A stretch of DNA of 64,000 nucleotides. Origin: Halicephalobus mephisto. Lineage: Eukaryota > Nematoda > Chromadorea > Rhabditida > Panagrolaimidae. Shown in pieces: positions 33,601 through 42,722 of this stretch (positions are counted from its first letter, which is position 1; every line of letters starts with the position of its first letter). The notes beneath the pieces are model-generated. The model was not told where the DNA came from, did not search any database, and worked only from the letters and a program-made list of their open reading frames with translations. The translations under genes and the position numbers were made by a program. The stretch lies in contig SWDT01000109.1 of assembly GCA_009193035.1 (NCBI GenBank), positions 35,260-99,259 on the forward strand, read 5' to 3'.

Positions 33601-34732
33601 TGAATCATGTACTCGTGGTGAATCCAGAAAACTAAGTCTGTTTCTGACATTTTGGATTCTCCGTCAAAATAACGTCTACTTTTCTTTTGTTTTAATAATA
33701 CGGTCACTGAACTGGAAGAAAGCAATTTCGAACTCTAAGGGGGTGTTAGAGGTCAATTGAGTTGGTAATTTTAGATTTAAAAAAAAAATAAAAATAAAAA
33801 GTTTAAGAAACTGAGAATTATAATTCATTCAATAATTCTAAATTTTTTAATAAAAATTATTTCAAAAAAAAAAAGAATAAAAAGTTTAAAATCATAGGAG
33901 TTATAATTCGTTCAATAATTTTAAATTTTTTTAAAATAATTCTGAATTTTTAATAAAAATAATTTTAAATTTTTTAATATAAAATTATTTTAGATTTTTA
34001 ATAAAAATTAAAATATTTAAGATAATGTTTTAATCAACTTGACATTTTTCTATTTTTTTTAAAATAAAAATTAAGTCGTGAGAAACGAAGATGATTTGCA
34101 TTTTGATCCCTTTTTTGCAATTTTTAAATTTCCTCATGGGTAAAATAAAATTATGGAAATTTTATTGATGTAAAAAGTAAAAAATAAAAAACCCTAAGCC
34201 GGAACCAAATTCTAGTTTCAAAAAAATGACAGATAATTAATTATCGAAAAAAAAATTTCATGAAAATTTAAATTAAAAAATGGAATTTTTAAAAAATTAA
34301 AAATCAAGTTTCTTTTAAATTAAAAATTAAATTTGTTTAAAATTAAAAATTTTTTTTAAATAAAAAATTATTTTTTTAAATTAAAAATTTTAGATTTTTT
34401 TAAAAATTAAAAATCAATTTTTTTTCTGAAATTAAAGTTTATTTAAAATTTAAAATTTTTGGTTTTTTTAAAGTTAAAAATCAATTTTTCTCTAAAATTA
34501 AATTTTTTATGTTTTATTTTTTTAAATTTAAAATTTTTTATTTTTTTTTTAATTTAAAATTTTTTATTTTTTTTTTAATTTAAAATTTTGGATTTTTTAA
34601 AACTAAAAATAACAAACCTGAAGTTTGAACTTTTGAGTCCCCATCAGAAGCTATTGATTGTTGATTACCATTACCGTATGATGGTCCAGAAGATGAATTT
34701 GGATCTACAGAAGAAACAACAAATCGACTCAT
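21672..34732 (-). CDS. K-Cl cotransporter (KCC, SLC12 family)
   Basis: Eleven exons join in phase to 1078 aa: 34732-34618, 29208-29141, 29094-28972, 27269-27123, 26813-26413, 25912-25726, 25167-24876, 24829-23463, 22821-22654, 22526-22455, 21968-21672. KCCs carry K+ and Cl- out of cells across the plasma membrane and set cell volume and neuronal chloride. Diagnostic stretches are [18 protein letters not shown] (TM1), [39 protein letters not shown], a large extracellular loop with four cysteines (KFCMVG, PNCTAE, AFCPED, VVCDPY) and [19 protein letters not shown]. The long cytosolic tail has [12 protein letters not shown] and ends [14 protein letters not shown]. Residues 3-6 (RFVV) fit the docking motif for SPAK/OSR1-type kinases, which inhibit KCCs. 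Which of the three C. elegans kcc paralogues it matches is not resolved. Intron 1 is 5.4 kb and packed with repeats. Confidence 0.95.
22930..23400. repeat. 51-bp tandem array in cotransporter intron 8
   Basis: At least six units of exactly 51 bp around GATATATCGAAAATGAATTA (starts 23,126, 23,177, 23,228, 23,279, 23,330, 23,381), with degenerate copies to the left. Because 51 is a multiple of three, the minus strand stays open in frame with exon 8 for about 120 codons past its donor, giving a 17-residue repeat around [13 protein letters not shown]. The exon 9 match to KCC proteins shows that the normal transcript splices this out. Confidence 0.85.
25255..25510. repeat. Tandem duplication in cotransporter intron 6
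   Basis: Two near-identical copies of about 120 bp (from CGTCAGCCTACGTGGTAA) at 25,264-25,385 and 25,388-25,505. The high identity implies a recent duplication. Confidence 0.8.
26930..27115. repeat. About 52-bp repeat in cotransporter intron 4
   Basis: Four copies of a unit around ATTTGAAATTTAAATAAAAA followed by TTTTTCGAGAATTTCTC. Confidence 0.7.
27380..27640. repeat. About 62-bp repeat in cotransporter intron 3
   Basis: Four to five copies of a T-rich unit around TTAATTTTTGATTTTTGTCA and AAAAAAGTTCTATAATTTTT, just upstream of exon 4. Confidence 0.7.
28130..28875. repeat. Inverted pair of simple arrays in cotransporter intron 3
   Basis: 28,130-28,390 is built of AAAGTTAATCNTCAAA and TTCGAAGTCAAAG words. 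28,540-28,870 is built of their reverse complement (TTTGATGATTAACTTTGA, CTTTGACAGTTAACTTT). The arms face each other across about 150 bp, so the pre-mRNA could fold into a long imperfect duplex. Confidence 0.7.
29272..29801. mobile_element. TIR element copy A, with a 51-bp array
   Basis: The ends are inverted: left GTGCCGAGATTTATAAAG, right CTTTACAGACCTCTACACTG, which read from outside are near-matches. Inside, about six 51-bp units carry TGCACTTTGCTCGCAACATT and CAGATAGGTCGATGTC (unit borders 29,466, 29,517, 29,568, 29,619, 29,670). It encodes no recognisable protein. Both strands stay open because the unit is a multiple of three. It lies in cotransporter intron 1, just upstream of exon 2. 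It is one of six copies, all with the inner word TTGCTCGCAACATT. Confidence 0.6.
30959..31427. mobile_element. TIR element copy B
   Basis: It opens AAGATCCATAAAGACATCAA and closes GACCACTTTACAGATCTCGA, the same inverted ends as copy A. It holds three units containing AAATCTGCAGATTGCTCGCA and GCATGTTGCTTGCAA. Cotransporter intron 1. Confidence 0.55.
31454..31660. other. GC-rich island, unresolved exon candidate
   Basis: A sharp GC-rich block (31,500-31,650) within cotransporter intron 1. The plus strand is open for a Ser-rich peptide ([20 protein letters not shown]) ending at a possible donor AGACAG/GTCTAT. The minus strand is also open in two frames behind an acceptor-like CTTATAG. No family is recognised on either strand. 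It may be an alternative 5' exon, a nested gene or a regulatory element. Confidence 0.3.
31780..32220. other. GC-richer island with a small plus-strand ORF
   Basis: At 31,790-31,936 the plus strand encodes 48 aa from an ATG ([20 protein letters not shown] to GPRPSRP). A second plus frame (31,840-32,055) and a minus frame are also open. No family is recognised. It lies in cotransporter intron 1 and could be a small nested gene or a non-coding conserved block. Confidence 0.25.
32380..32670. repeat. Short tandem array AAATGTATAAAATAAAAATTT
   Basis: About 22-26-bp units of AAAATGTATAAAATAAAA, roughly ten to twelve copies. Confidence 0.7.
33021..33555. mobile_element. TIR element copy C
   Basis: The left end GTGCCGAGGTCTGCAAAGTG and the right end TGTTTTATAAACCTCAGTAG are inverted relative to each other. 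The interior is a long run of AGAGGTCGACATCAAAGTT-like words, then a small palindrome around GCACGCAATATTGAAACAGG and GCTGCGTGCAAACTGC. Cotransporter intron 1. Confidence 0.6.
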
Positions 34733-35074
34733 GCCGTGGCTTCTTCCTTGTTGCCGAAATTAGCAACTTTTGATTTATTTCTTGAGCCTACGGCGTTTTT
34801 TCTTTTTTAACAGTTTGATTTCGAAATTTGTCGTTTCAAGATTCAAAATTAAATTTTTGTCCTTGATCGACGACAATCCTAAAAAAATATTTTTATTTAA
34901 AAAAATTATTTTTAAAAAAATTTACAAAAATCGGTCGTCAAAAAAACATTATTTGCGTCTTTAAAAAATATAAATTAAATATTAAAATTTTAATCGAAAT
35001 TATAAAATTATGTAAACAAAAAATTCTGGAAGTGAACTCAAATCTGAAAAAAACAGAAAAATTCCGTGATATTC

Positions 35075-35440
35075 ATTGCAGACGTCTATAAAGTGGTCGA
35101 TATCAAAATTGAAATGAAATTCAAAGTTGCAATTTGCGCGCAACATTGGAGCAGGTCGACTTGCCTCAATGTTGCGCGCAAACTGCAGAGTTGGTAATAA
35201 AAAGATTTTAATTTCAAAGTTTAGTTCTTTGAAATCAATTTCTGAGTTTGAAATCGATTTTTGACTTTGAAGTTGACCTCTGACTTTGAAATCGATCTCA
35301 GATTTCGAATTTGAAATCAATTTTTGACTTTGAAGTCGATTTTTGACTTTGAAGTTGACCTCTGAGTTTGATTTTGACTTCTAAGTTCGACTTTGAGATC
35401 GACCTTTGACTTTAATATCGACTTTTATAGGCCTTAGCTT
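35075..35440. mobile_element. TIR element copy D
   Basis: Left end GACGTCTATAAAGTGGTCGA, right end TATCGACTTTTATAGGCCTT (inverted). The inside has a near-perfect palindrome of GTTGCAATTTGCGCGCAACA and TGTTGCGCGCAAACTGCAGA, then an array of TTGACTTTGAAGTCGA words. It lies about 340 bp upstream of the cotransporter ATG. Confidence 0.6.
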
Positions 35441-36157
35441 AAAGAAATTCCCTAACATTTTTAACCGCCGATGGAAGTCTTGTAAGAAAATAATTTTGGG
35501 ATTTGGAAATTTTTAATGGCAATTATAAAATTATGTAAACAAGAAAATCCAAAAAGTGGTCTCAAGTCTGGAGATGAAAGATGAAAAAACTCGCGGTTTG
35601 AAAGAATATTTTCGAACATTGTCGAATGCCGATGACAATCACACGGAAAAAAGTAATTTTGGAATTTTAATAGTTGGCAAATTTTAAATCAAAATAAAAA
35701 ATTTCTTATTTATGCAATTTTCCGTTTTTCAGAAAAAATTTATAAAATAATTTTTATAAAAAAAATAATTTTAAAAAAAAGAAAAAAGTAATTTTAAAAT
35801 AATTTATAAAATAAGTTTTATAAAAAAAATAATTTTAAAAAAATAAAAAAAAGTAATTTTAAAATAATTTATAAAATAATTTTTATAAAAAAAATAATTT
35901 TAAAAAAATAAAAAAAGTAATTTTAAAATAATTTATAAAATAAGTTTTATAAAAAAAAATAATTTTAAAAAAATAAAAAAAAGTAATTTTAAAATAATTT
36001 ATAAAATAAGTTTTATAAAAAAAAATGATTTAAAAAAAAAGAAAAAAAGTAATTTTAAAATAATTTTTATAAAAAAAATAAAATGAAATTTTTATTAAAA
36101 ATTTAAAAAAATATAAAATTAAAAAAATTTATTCGATAATAAAAATAAGATAATTGT

Positions 36158-36730
36158 GCAGGTTGCGGGCACTTTTTTGAACGAACGAGATTGTCGATGA
36201 GGAAATTATAAAAATTTTTGTTTTTATTGGAAGTTTAAAAAATATATAAACACGAAATTTCTAAAGTCCTTCAATGTCAAAAAATAAGATAACTTTGTAG
36301 TTTACGAGCACTTTTTTGAACGAGCTAGATTGCAGATGATAAAGTTATATAAAAATTTTTGTTTTTTACTGGAAACGAGGGAAATATATAAAAATCGAAT
36401 TTTAGATATTTATTTTTATGTCAAAAATAAAACAATTCGGCAGGTTGCGAGCACTTTTTTGAACGAGCTAAATTGTTGATAATAAACAAAAATTTAAAAA
36501 ATAAAAAAATAGAATTTTAGAAATTTATCCAATATTAAAAATAAGACAATTTTGCAGGTTGCAGGCACTTTTTCGAACGAACTAAATTGTTGATGGGGAA
36601 AATATATAAAAAATTTTTGTTTTTATTGGAAGTTTAAAAAATATATAAACACGAAATTTCTTAAATTTCTCTAATGTGAAAAAACAAAAACACTCTGCAG
36701 GTTGCGAGCATTTTTTTTAACAAGCTAAAT
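36158..36730. repeat. Tandem array of about 120-130-bp units
   Basis: Five copies of a unit containing GTTGCGGGCACTTTTTTGAA and AGCTAGATTGC-like words, starting near 36,160, 36,290, 36,420, 36,545 and 36,690. Confidence 0.75.
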
Positions 36731-36734
36731 TGCC

Positions 36735-36960
36735 GATGGAGAAGGATCGGACATCCACATAACGAAGGACTTGCATATATTCGTCGTGGAAGCGAGAAAG
36801 ATATGCTAGGAGTGCTGGAAGAACAGTTAACTTCAGCAAGCTGGACAACAGCAGGCAGTCACTCAGCTGGCCAGTCCGCCGCTGGCTAACCCCTTCACAT
36901 CTTTTGAATGATTACGTAATGCCAAAGAAAGAAGTTGAAAGTCCCGTGTCCCGTCGAAAT
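36735..36960. other. GC-richer island, plus-strand exon candidate
   Basis: The plus strand from 36,737 is open to TAA at 36,887-36,889 with typical codon choice for this genome. It encodes RRIGHPHNEGLAYIRRGSEK, then DMLGVLEEQL, then a Ser/Ala/Gly-rich end. The minus strand also holds a 32-codon frame (DFDGTRDFQLLSLALRNH). No family or partner exon is recognised. I favour a plus-strand 3' exon, weakly. Confidence 0.25.
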
Positions 36961-38229
36961 CAGCGGAAAATAACTACAATCCAAAAAAATTTTAAATTTA
37001 AAAAACATTTTTCATAAAAAATAAAAAAACTTAAATTTTAAAAATATTTTTCATAAAAAATAAAAAAACTTAAATTTTAAAAATATTTTTTATAAAAAAT
37101 AAAAGAAAATCACTTTTTTATTAAAACTTAAATTTAAAAAATATTTTTTATAAAAAATAAAAGAAAATAAAATTTTTAAAAATAATTTTTTTATAAAAAT
37201 TAAAATCTTTAAAAATTACTTTTCATAAAAAATAAAATTTATAAATATTATTCTTTTTAAATTAAAATCTTTAAAAATTATTACTTTTTTAAAATTAAAA
37301 TCTTTAAAAATTATTTTTTTAAAATTAAAATTTTTTTAAATTATTTTTTTTATAAAAAATTAAATCTTTAAAAATTATTTTTCATAAAAAATAAAAAAAA
37401 CAACTTTTTAGTGAATGTACGAGTCCAAAAATGAAATTCGGCTTAGGATTTGGATTAAGCTGATTCAAAATTCTAAGTCGAAAATGTTCAAAATAATAAA
37501 TATGATAAAAATTATAAATTTTTTTCAGTCGTATTTTTTGATTTCTGACATGTTGATGGATAAGTCGCCCAAGTTTCCATCAAACTTATTCACTATATTG
37601 AAAATTTTAGTTTAAAAAAGTTTGAAAACAAAGAAAAATGATAAATTAATTTTTTCAAAAATTTAGAAAATTATTTTTGATTAATGATCATTTCGTCGAA
37701 AAAATTTTTTAATTTAAAATTTAAAAAATAGAAAATTTTTCAGTTAAAATTAAAAAATAAAACTTAATTTAAAATTTCAATTTAAAAAAGTTTAAAATTA
37801 AAAAAATTTAATTTTTAAAATTAAAAAAAAGTAAATTTATTTTTTTCAAAATTAAAAAAAAAGTACTTTTTTAGGTTTTTTTAAAAAATAAAAAATTTAA
37901 TTTTTAAAATAAAAAAAATTTATTTTTTATTTTTTTAAATTTAAATTTAAAAAAGTTAAAATTAGAAAATACAGTAAGACTGATTTTCATTTTGTGTAAA
38001 ATTTAAAAAATTTTTATATTGAAAATTCAGGCAAAAAAAACTTAAAAATATATAGTGAAAATTGTGAATTTCCTTTTTTAAATCCACGGCGTTATGATGT
38101 CAGAAAAGTTGAAGGAAATTTTGGAGGAAATTTTAATAATTTTTAAACTTTTATGTGAAAAATTTGAAAATTAGGAAATAGAACAAAATTATAGATTTTT
38201 AAATTTAAAATTAAAGTTTTATTTAAAAA

Positions 38230-39070
38230 AATTAATGAATATTATATTAAAAATTAATCATTTTTAACTATTTTTAAAATTTAAACCAGAAAAGTTAGAA
38301 ATTTCGTAATTTCTTCAGTACGTTTTAATTTTTAATTTAAAAGTCAAATTTTTGCGATACCAGACGGGTTGAAGGATAGTATGTTAAAAATTAATCATTT
38401 TCAACTATTTTTAAAATTTAAGTTAAGAAATTCAGAAATTAAAACGTACTGAAGAAATTACGAAATTTCTAATTTAAAAGTCAAATTTTTATTATATCAG
38501 ACGGGTTGAAGGATATTATAATAGAAATTAATCATTTTTGACTACTTTTAAAATTTAAATTAAGAAATTCAGAAATTAAAGCATACTGTGGAAATTACAA
38601 AATTTTTAATTTAAAAGTCAAATTTTTATGATACCAGACGGGTTAAAGGATATTATAATAAAAATTAGTCATTTTCAACTATTTTTAAAGTTTAGGTCAA
38701 GAAGTTCGAAAACCAAGACAAAGAAGAAATTACGAAATTTCTAATTTAAAAATCAAATTTTTATTATATCAGACGGGTTGAAGGATATTATAATAGAAAT
38801 TAATCATTTTTGACTACTTTTAAAATTTAAATTAAGAAATTCAGAAATTAAAGCATACTGTGGAAATTACAAAATTTTTAATTTAAAAGTCAAATTTTTA
38901 TGATACCAGACGGGTTGAAGGATATTATAATAGAAATTAATCATTTTTGACTATTTTTAAAATTTAGGCCAAGAAATTCAGAAATTAAAGCATACTGTGG
39001 AAATTGCGAAATTTTTAATCTAAAAGTTAAGTTTTTATGATGCCAGACGGGTTGAAGGATACTTCGCTAA
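38230..39070. repeat. 136-bp tandem array
   Basis: Six copies of a unit marked by CCAGACGGGTTGAAGGAT, near 38,360, 38,498, 38,634, 38,769, 38,906 and 39,043. The spacing is about 136 bp. The 38,769 unit is almost identical to the 38,498 unit, which suggests recent turnover. Confidence 0.85.
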
Positions 39071-39330
39071 GATTCGCATCACTTTCATTTACTAAGCAAA
39101 CATAAAAGGACCAAACCAATTCTGGAGAGCAATCCGTTCGCGCTCAGTTTACGTGTCGGCGTGTATTTGTGGATGAAGATGAAGAGTCCTCGAATACAGT
39201 GTGAAAACAACAATCGAGAAAGGAAAAGGGACATTCGGTAAACAATTAACTTCCTGAAAAACGAAAAAGACCTTTTTAAGGTTCTTTGCTGAAATGTGGT
39301 TGTCCAGTAACCAGATTCATACATTTCAAA
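39070..39330. other. GC-richer island, splice signals on both strands
   Basis: On plus, an open frame (TKPILESNPFALSLRVGVYL) runs into a donor-like ATTCG/GTAAAC at 39,237. On minus, a canonical acceptor TCGTTTTTCAG leads into an open frame at 39,253. I could not decide the strand. Confidence 0.25.
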
Positions 39331-39399
39331 ACTAAAAAAAGATGTTGTTATGAAGTCCTCTCAAAACATTTTTTTGGAATTTTTAAAAGCTACAATAAA

Positions 39400-39905
39400 C
39401 TAGTGCTAATTTTAATTTTCTATTGTAGTTATTTCGAAATCAATAAAAACATTTAAAAATTGATTTTTTTATGAAATTTTTTAAATAAGAATTTTCGAAA
39501 AATACAGTAAGACAATAGTGATTTTAATTTCCTATTTTAATTACTTCCAAATTAATAAAGATATTTAAATCTTTAAACATTTAAAAAATTGATTTTTTTA
39601 TAAAATTTTTTAAACAAGAATTTTCGAAAAATACAGTAAGACAATAGTGATTTTAATTTTCTATTTTAATTATTTCCAAATTAATAAAGATATTTAAGCA
39701 TTTAAAAAATTGATTTTTTTATGAAATTTTTAAAATAAAAATTTTCAGACTACAGTAAGACAATAATAATTTTAATTTCCTATTTTAATTATTTCCAAAT
39801 TAATAAAGATATTTTTTTATGAAATTTTTTAAATAAGAATTTTCAAAAACTACAGTAAGACAATAGTGATTTTAATTTTCTATCGTAGTTATTTCGAAAT
39901 TTAAA
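39400..39905. repeat. About 120-bp tandem repeats
   Basis: Four copies of a unit containing ACAGTAAGACAATAGTGATT and TTTCCAAATTAATAAAGATA, near 39,502, 39,634, 39,752 and 39,853. Confidence 0.75.
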
Positions 39906-41744
39906 ATATTTAAAAAATCGAACAAAAAATTTTACGAAATTGCCTTGACGGAAGTTCTAAGAATTAAGTAAAAAAACAAATAAAAAAGAAAATCGGTCTT
40001 GAAAAGAAATGGCTAATTAACCATTTTTTCCATTTTTGTAATTCTCAGTCTGGCAAAATTTTAAAATTCCAAAAAAAAATTTAACATAAAATTTTATAAC
40101 TTTTTAGAAAATAATAATTTTAAAAATAATTTAACATAAAATTTTATAACTTTTTAGAAAATTATAATTTTAAAAATAAATTCCAAAAAAAATTGTTAAA
40201 TTTATTATTTTTTTAAATTTTTGTTTTCTCAGACAGAATTTTTTAAAATTAAAAATTTTTTTTAATAATTTTTTTTTAATTTTTGTAATTTTTTAAGGAT
40301 TTTTAGGATTGGTAAAGAAAATAAAAAAAACGAGTCAATTTCGGAAACAAATTGCCAAATTTATTTTTTCCATTTTCATTTGTTCCACGAAAAAATTCCA
40401 TAAAAGTCACAATTATAAAAATTAGAAATTTTAAAATTTCAGATTATTGGAAATTTAATTAAAAAAACAATTTCGAAAATGAATTATAAAATTTATTTTT
40501 TTTTTAATTTTAAATTTTTGAAAATTAAATAAAAAATTTAAATTTAAAAAAAACAATTTCGAAAATGAATTATAAAATTTATTTTTTTTTTAAATTTTAA
40601 ATTTTTCGAAATTAAGTAAAAAATTTAAAAAAACAATTTCGAAAATGAATTGTAAAATTTTTTGTCGTTTGGTCCACTAGGGAAATTCAAAAATTCCATA
40701 AAAATTATATTATCATTAAAATTGTTTCGAAATTAATTTTTAAAAAATTTATAAATATTAAAGTAAGAAAATTAAAAATAACGAGAGTCGATTTCAGTAC
40801 AAATTCTCAGAGTTACCTTTTTTTCCTTTTTCGTATAGTTTTCTCATTTTTCGCAGGAATTTAAAAAGTTTCAAAAATTTAAAAATAAAAAAAATTAATT
40901 TTTTAATTTTTCGCGGGAATTTAAAAAGTTTCAAAAATTTAAAAATAAAAAAAATTAATTTTTTGATTTTTCGCGGGAATTTAAAAAATTTAAAATAATA
41001 AAAAATTATATTTAAAAAAATTTATAAGAAATTTAAAAATAAAAAAAAATTAATTAAAATAAAATTTTTTCATTTTTCGCGGGAATTTAAAAAGTTTCAA
41101 AAAATATTATTGAAAATTTTTCTAAATTATAAAATTTATAAACACAAATTTTTGAATTTTTTAGAAAATTCCAAAATTTAGGTTTAAAAAAGATCGATTT
41201 CAGCAACAATTGCCATTTTTACAATTTTTACTTTGTCGGGAATTTAAAAAGTCCAAAAATTTATAAAAAATAAAATCAAAAAATTCTTTAACTTTTTAAA
41301 AAATTTCAAAATTTAAATTTTCAATTTGAAGAAAATTAAAAATTTTGAAAATAATTTTTTAGAAAATTCCAAAATTTTAATTTTTATAATTTTCAATTTG
41401 AAGAAGATTAAAAATTTTGAAAATAATTTTTTAGAAAATCATGGAAATTTAAATTTTCAATTTGGAGAAAATTAAAAAATTTGTAAAAATATACATTATT
41501 TTTTACAATTATAACGCTTGTTAATTCAAAAAGCAAAAGTGGAACTAAAGTGTTTTTTTAAAATTTTTCGAAATTGCCAAAGGGGACAACAATGAAGCCT
41601 GATATCCGCAGTTGAGCATGAATACAGAAATAAATCCAAAACAAAACTATTTTTATAAAACTCAAAAAAAATTGATCTTTGAAAAAAATACAAAATAAAA
41701 ATTTGGAAACAACGGTTGTTTAACAATTCATAATACGTGTCTCT

Positions 41745-41945
41745 TTTTTCGTCCGTTAACTCAAGGCCAGAAACGTGAGAGCTTTCGCGAAAGATAGGCT
41801 TAAATTGCTATCCCGGCCCTTGGGCAATTTGTTCTTGCAGGTCGAAAACTATCGACCGGAAATCTGCGAAAAAGCAAGAATGAATATTCGCTTGACTGAA
41901 GATGAGATTTACCGAGACTGGATTTGACAGTTGCCAGAGGCATCT
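41745..41945. other. GC-richer island, exon candidate on either strand
   Basis: On plus, acceptor TTGTTCTTGCAG is followed by an open frame ending ENYRPEICEKARMNIRLTED and then IYRDWI and a stop. On minus, ATG at 41,943 opens MPLATVKSSL, followed by a 49-nt intron with perfect signals (GTAAAT to TTTCGCAG) and DFRSIVFDLQEQIAQGPG. Either could be real; neither matches a family I know. Confidence 0.25.
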
Positions 41946-42722
41946 TGAAACCAATTATAAAATTAAAAAAATTAAAAATAAGTTTTTTATAAAAAATTTT
42001 TTTTGGAGTTTTTTATAAAATTACTTTTTTTCTAAATTTTTACAAAATTACTTTTTTAAAATAAACTTTTACTTTTTATAAATTTTCGGAATTTTTTATA
42101 AAATTATTTTTTTTCTGAATTTTTTAAATTTTTATAAAATTATTCCTTAAATTTAATTTTTTAGATTTTTATAAAATTACTTTTTTAAAATAAACTTATT
42201 TTTTGTTTTTAAAATTTTTTATAAAATTATTTTTTTTTCTAAATTTTCGGCGTTTTCTAAAAAAGTTAAAATTTTTTAAAAAACGAATTTTATAAAAAAT
42301 TAGATTTTTTAACACGAATTTTTGGGATTTTAAATAATTTAAAAATTTTTTAAATTCTAATTTTATGAAAATTAAAATAATTTTTTCGAAAAATTTTAAC
42401 ACGAATTTTCGGGAAACTTAAAATTATCGATTTTTTATTTCAAATTTCTACGAGATTCTGGAAGATTTTTAAGATTCTGAAACTTTCGAAATTCGAGTTA
42501 TTTTTTATTCAAAAGCTCATAAATTAAATCCTTTTTGATCTGGATAAGCTCATTCAAAAAAAAATAAAAACGATATAAATACGTTTGTTTCGTTAAAAAT
42601 ATTTTAAGACGGAGTGATAAAGGTGACTACAGCCAGTGCTACGGACGGTCGGGAAAGATAACAATGCTCGTGATAAACATGGACTTCTGAAATTTGAGAC
42701 GAGGAAATTGAAAGAACAAAAA

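Larger units (their letters stand above)
34733..42722. other. Repeat desert with unresolved islands
   Basis: Upstream of the cotransporter start. It holds TIR element copy D, tandem arrays at 35,700-36,060, 36,160-36,730, 38,230-39,070 and 39,400-39,900, and long A/T-run sequence. GC-richer islands at 36,735-36,960, 39,070-39,330 and 41,745-41,945 each have open frames on both strands and are listed separately. No gene is firmly supported. Some islands may be 5' UTR or alternative first exons of the cotransporter. Confidence 0.55.
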
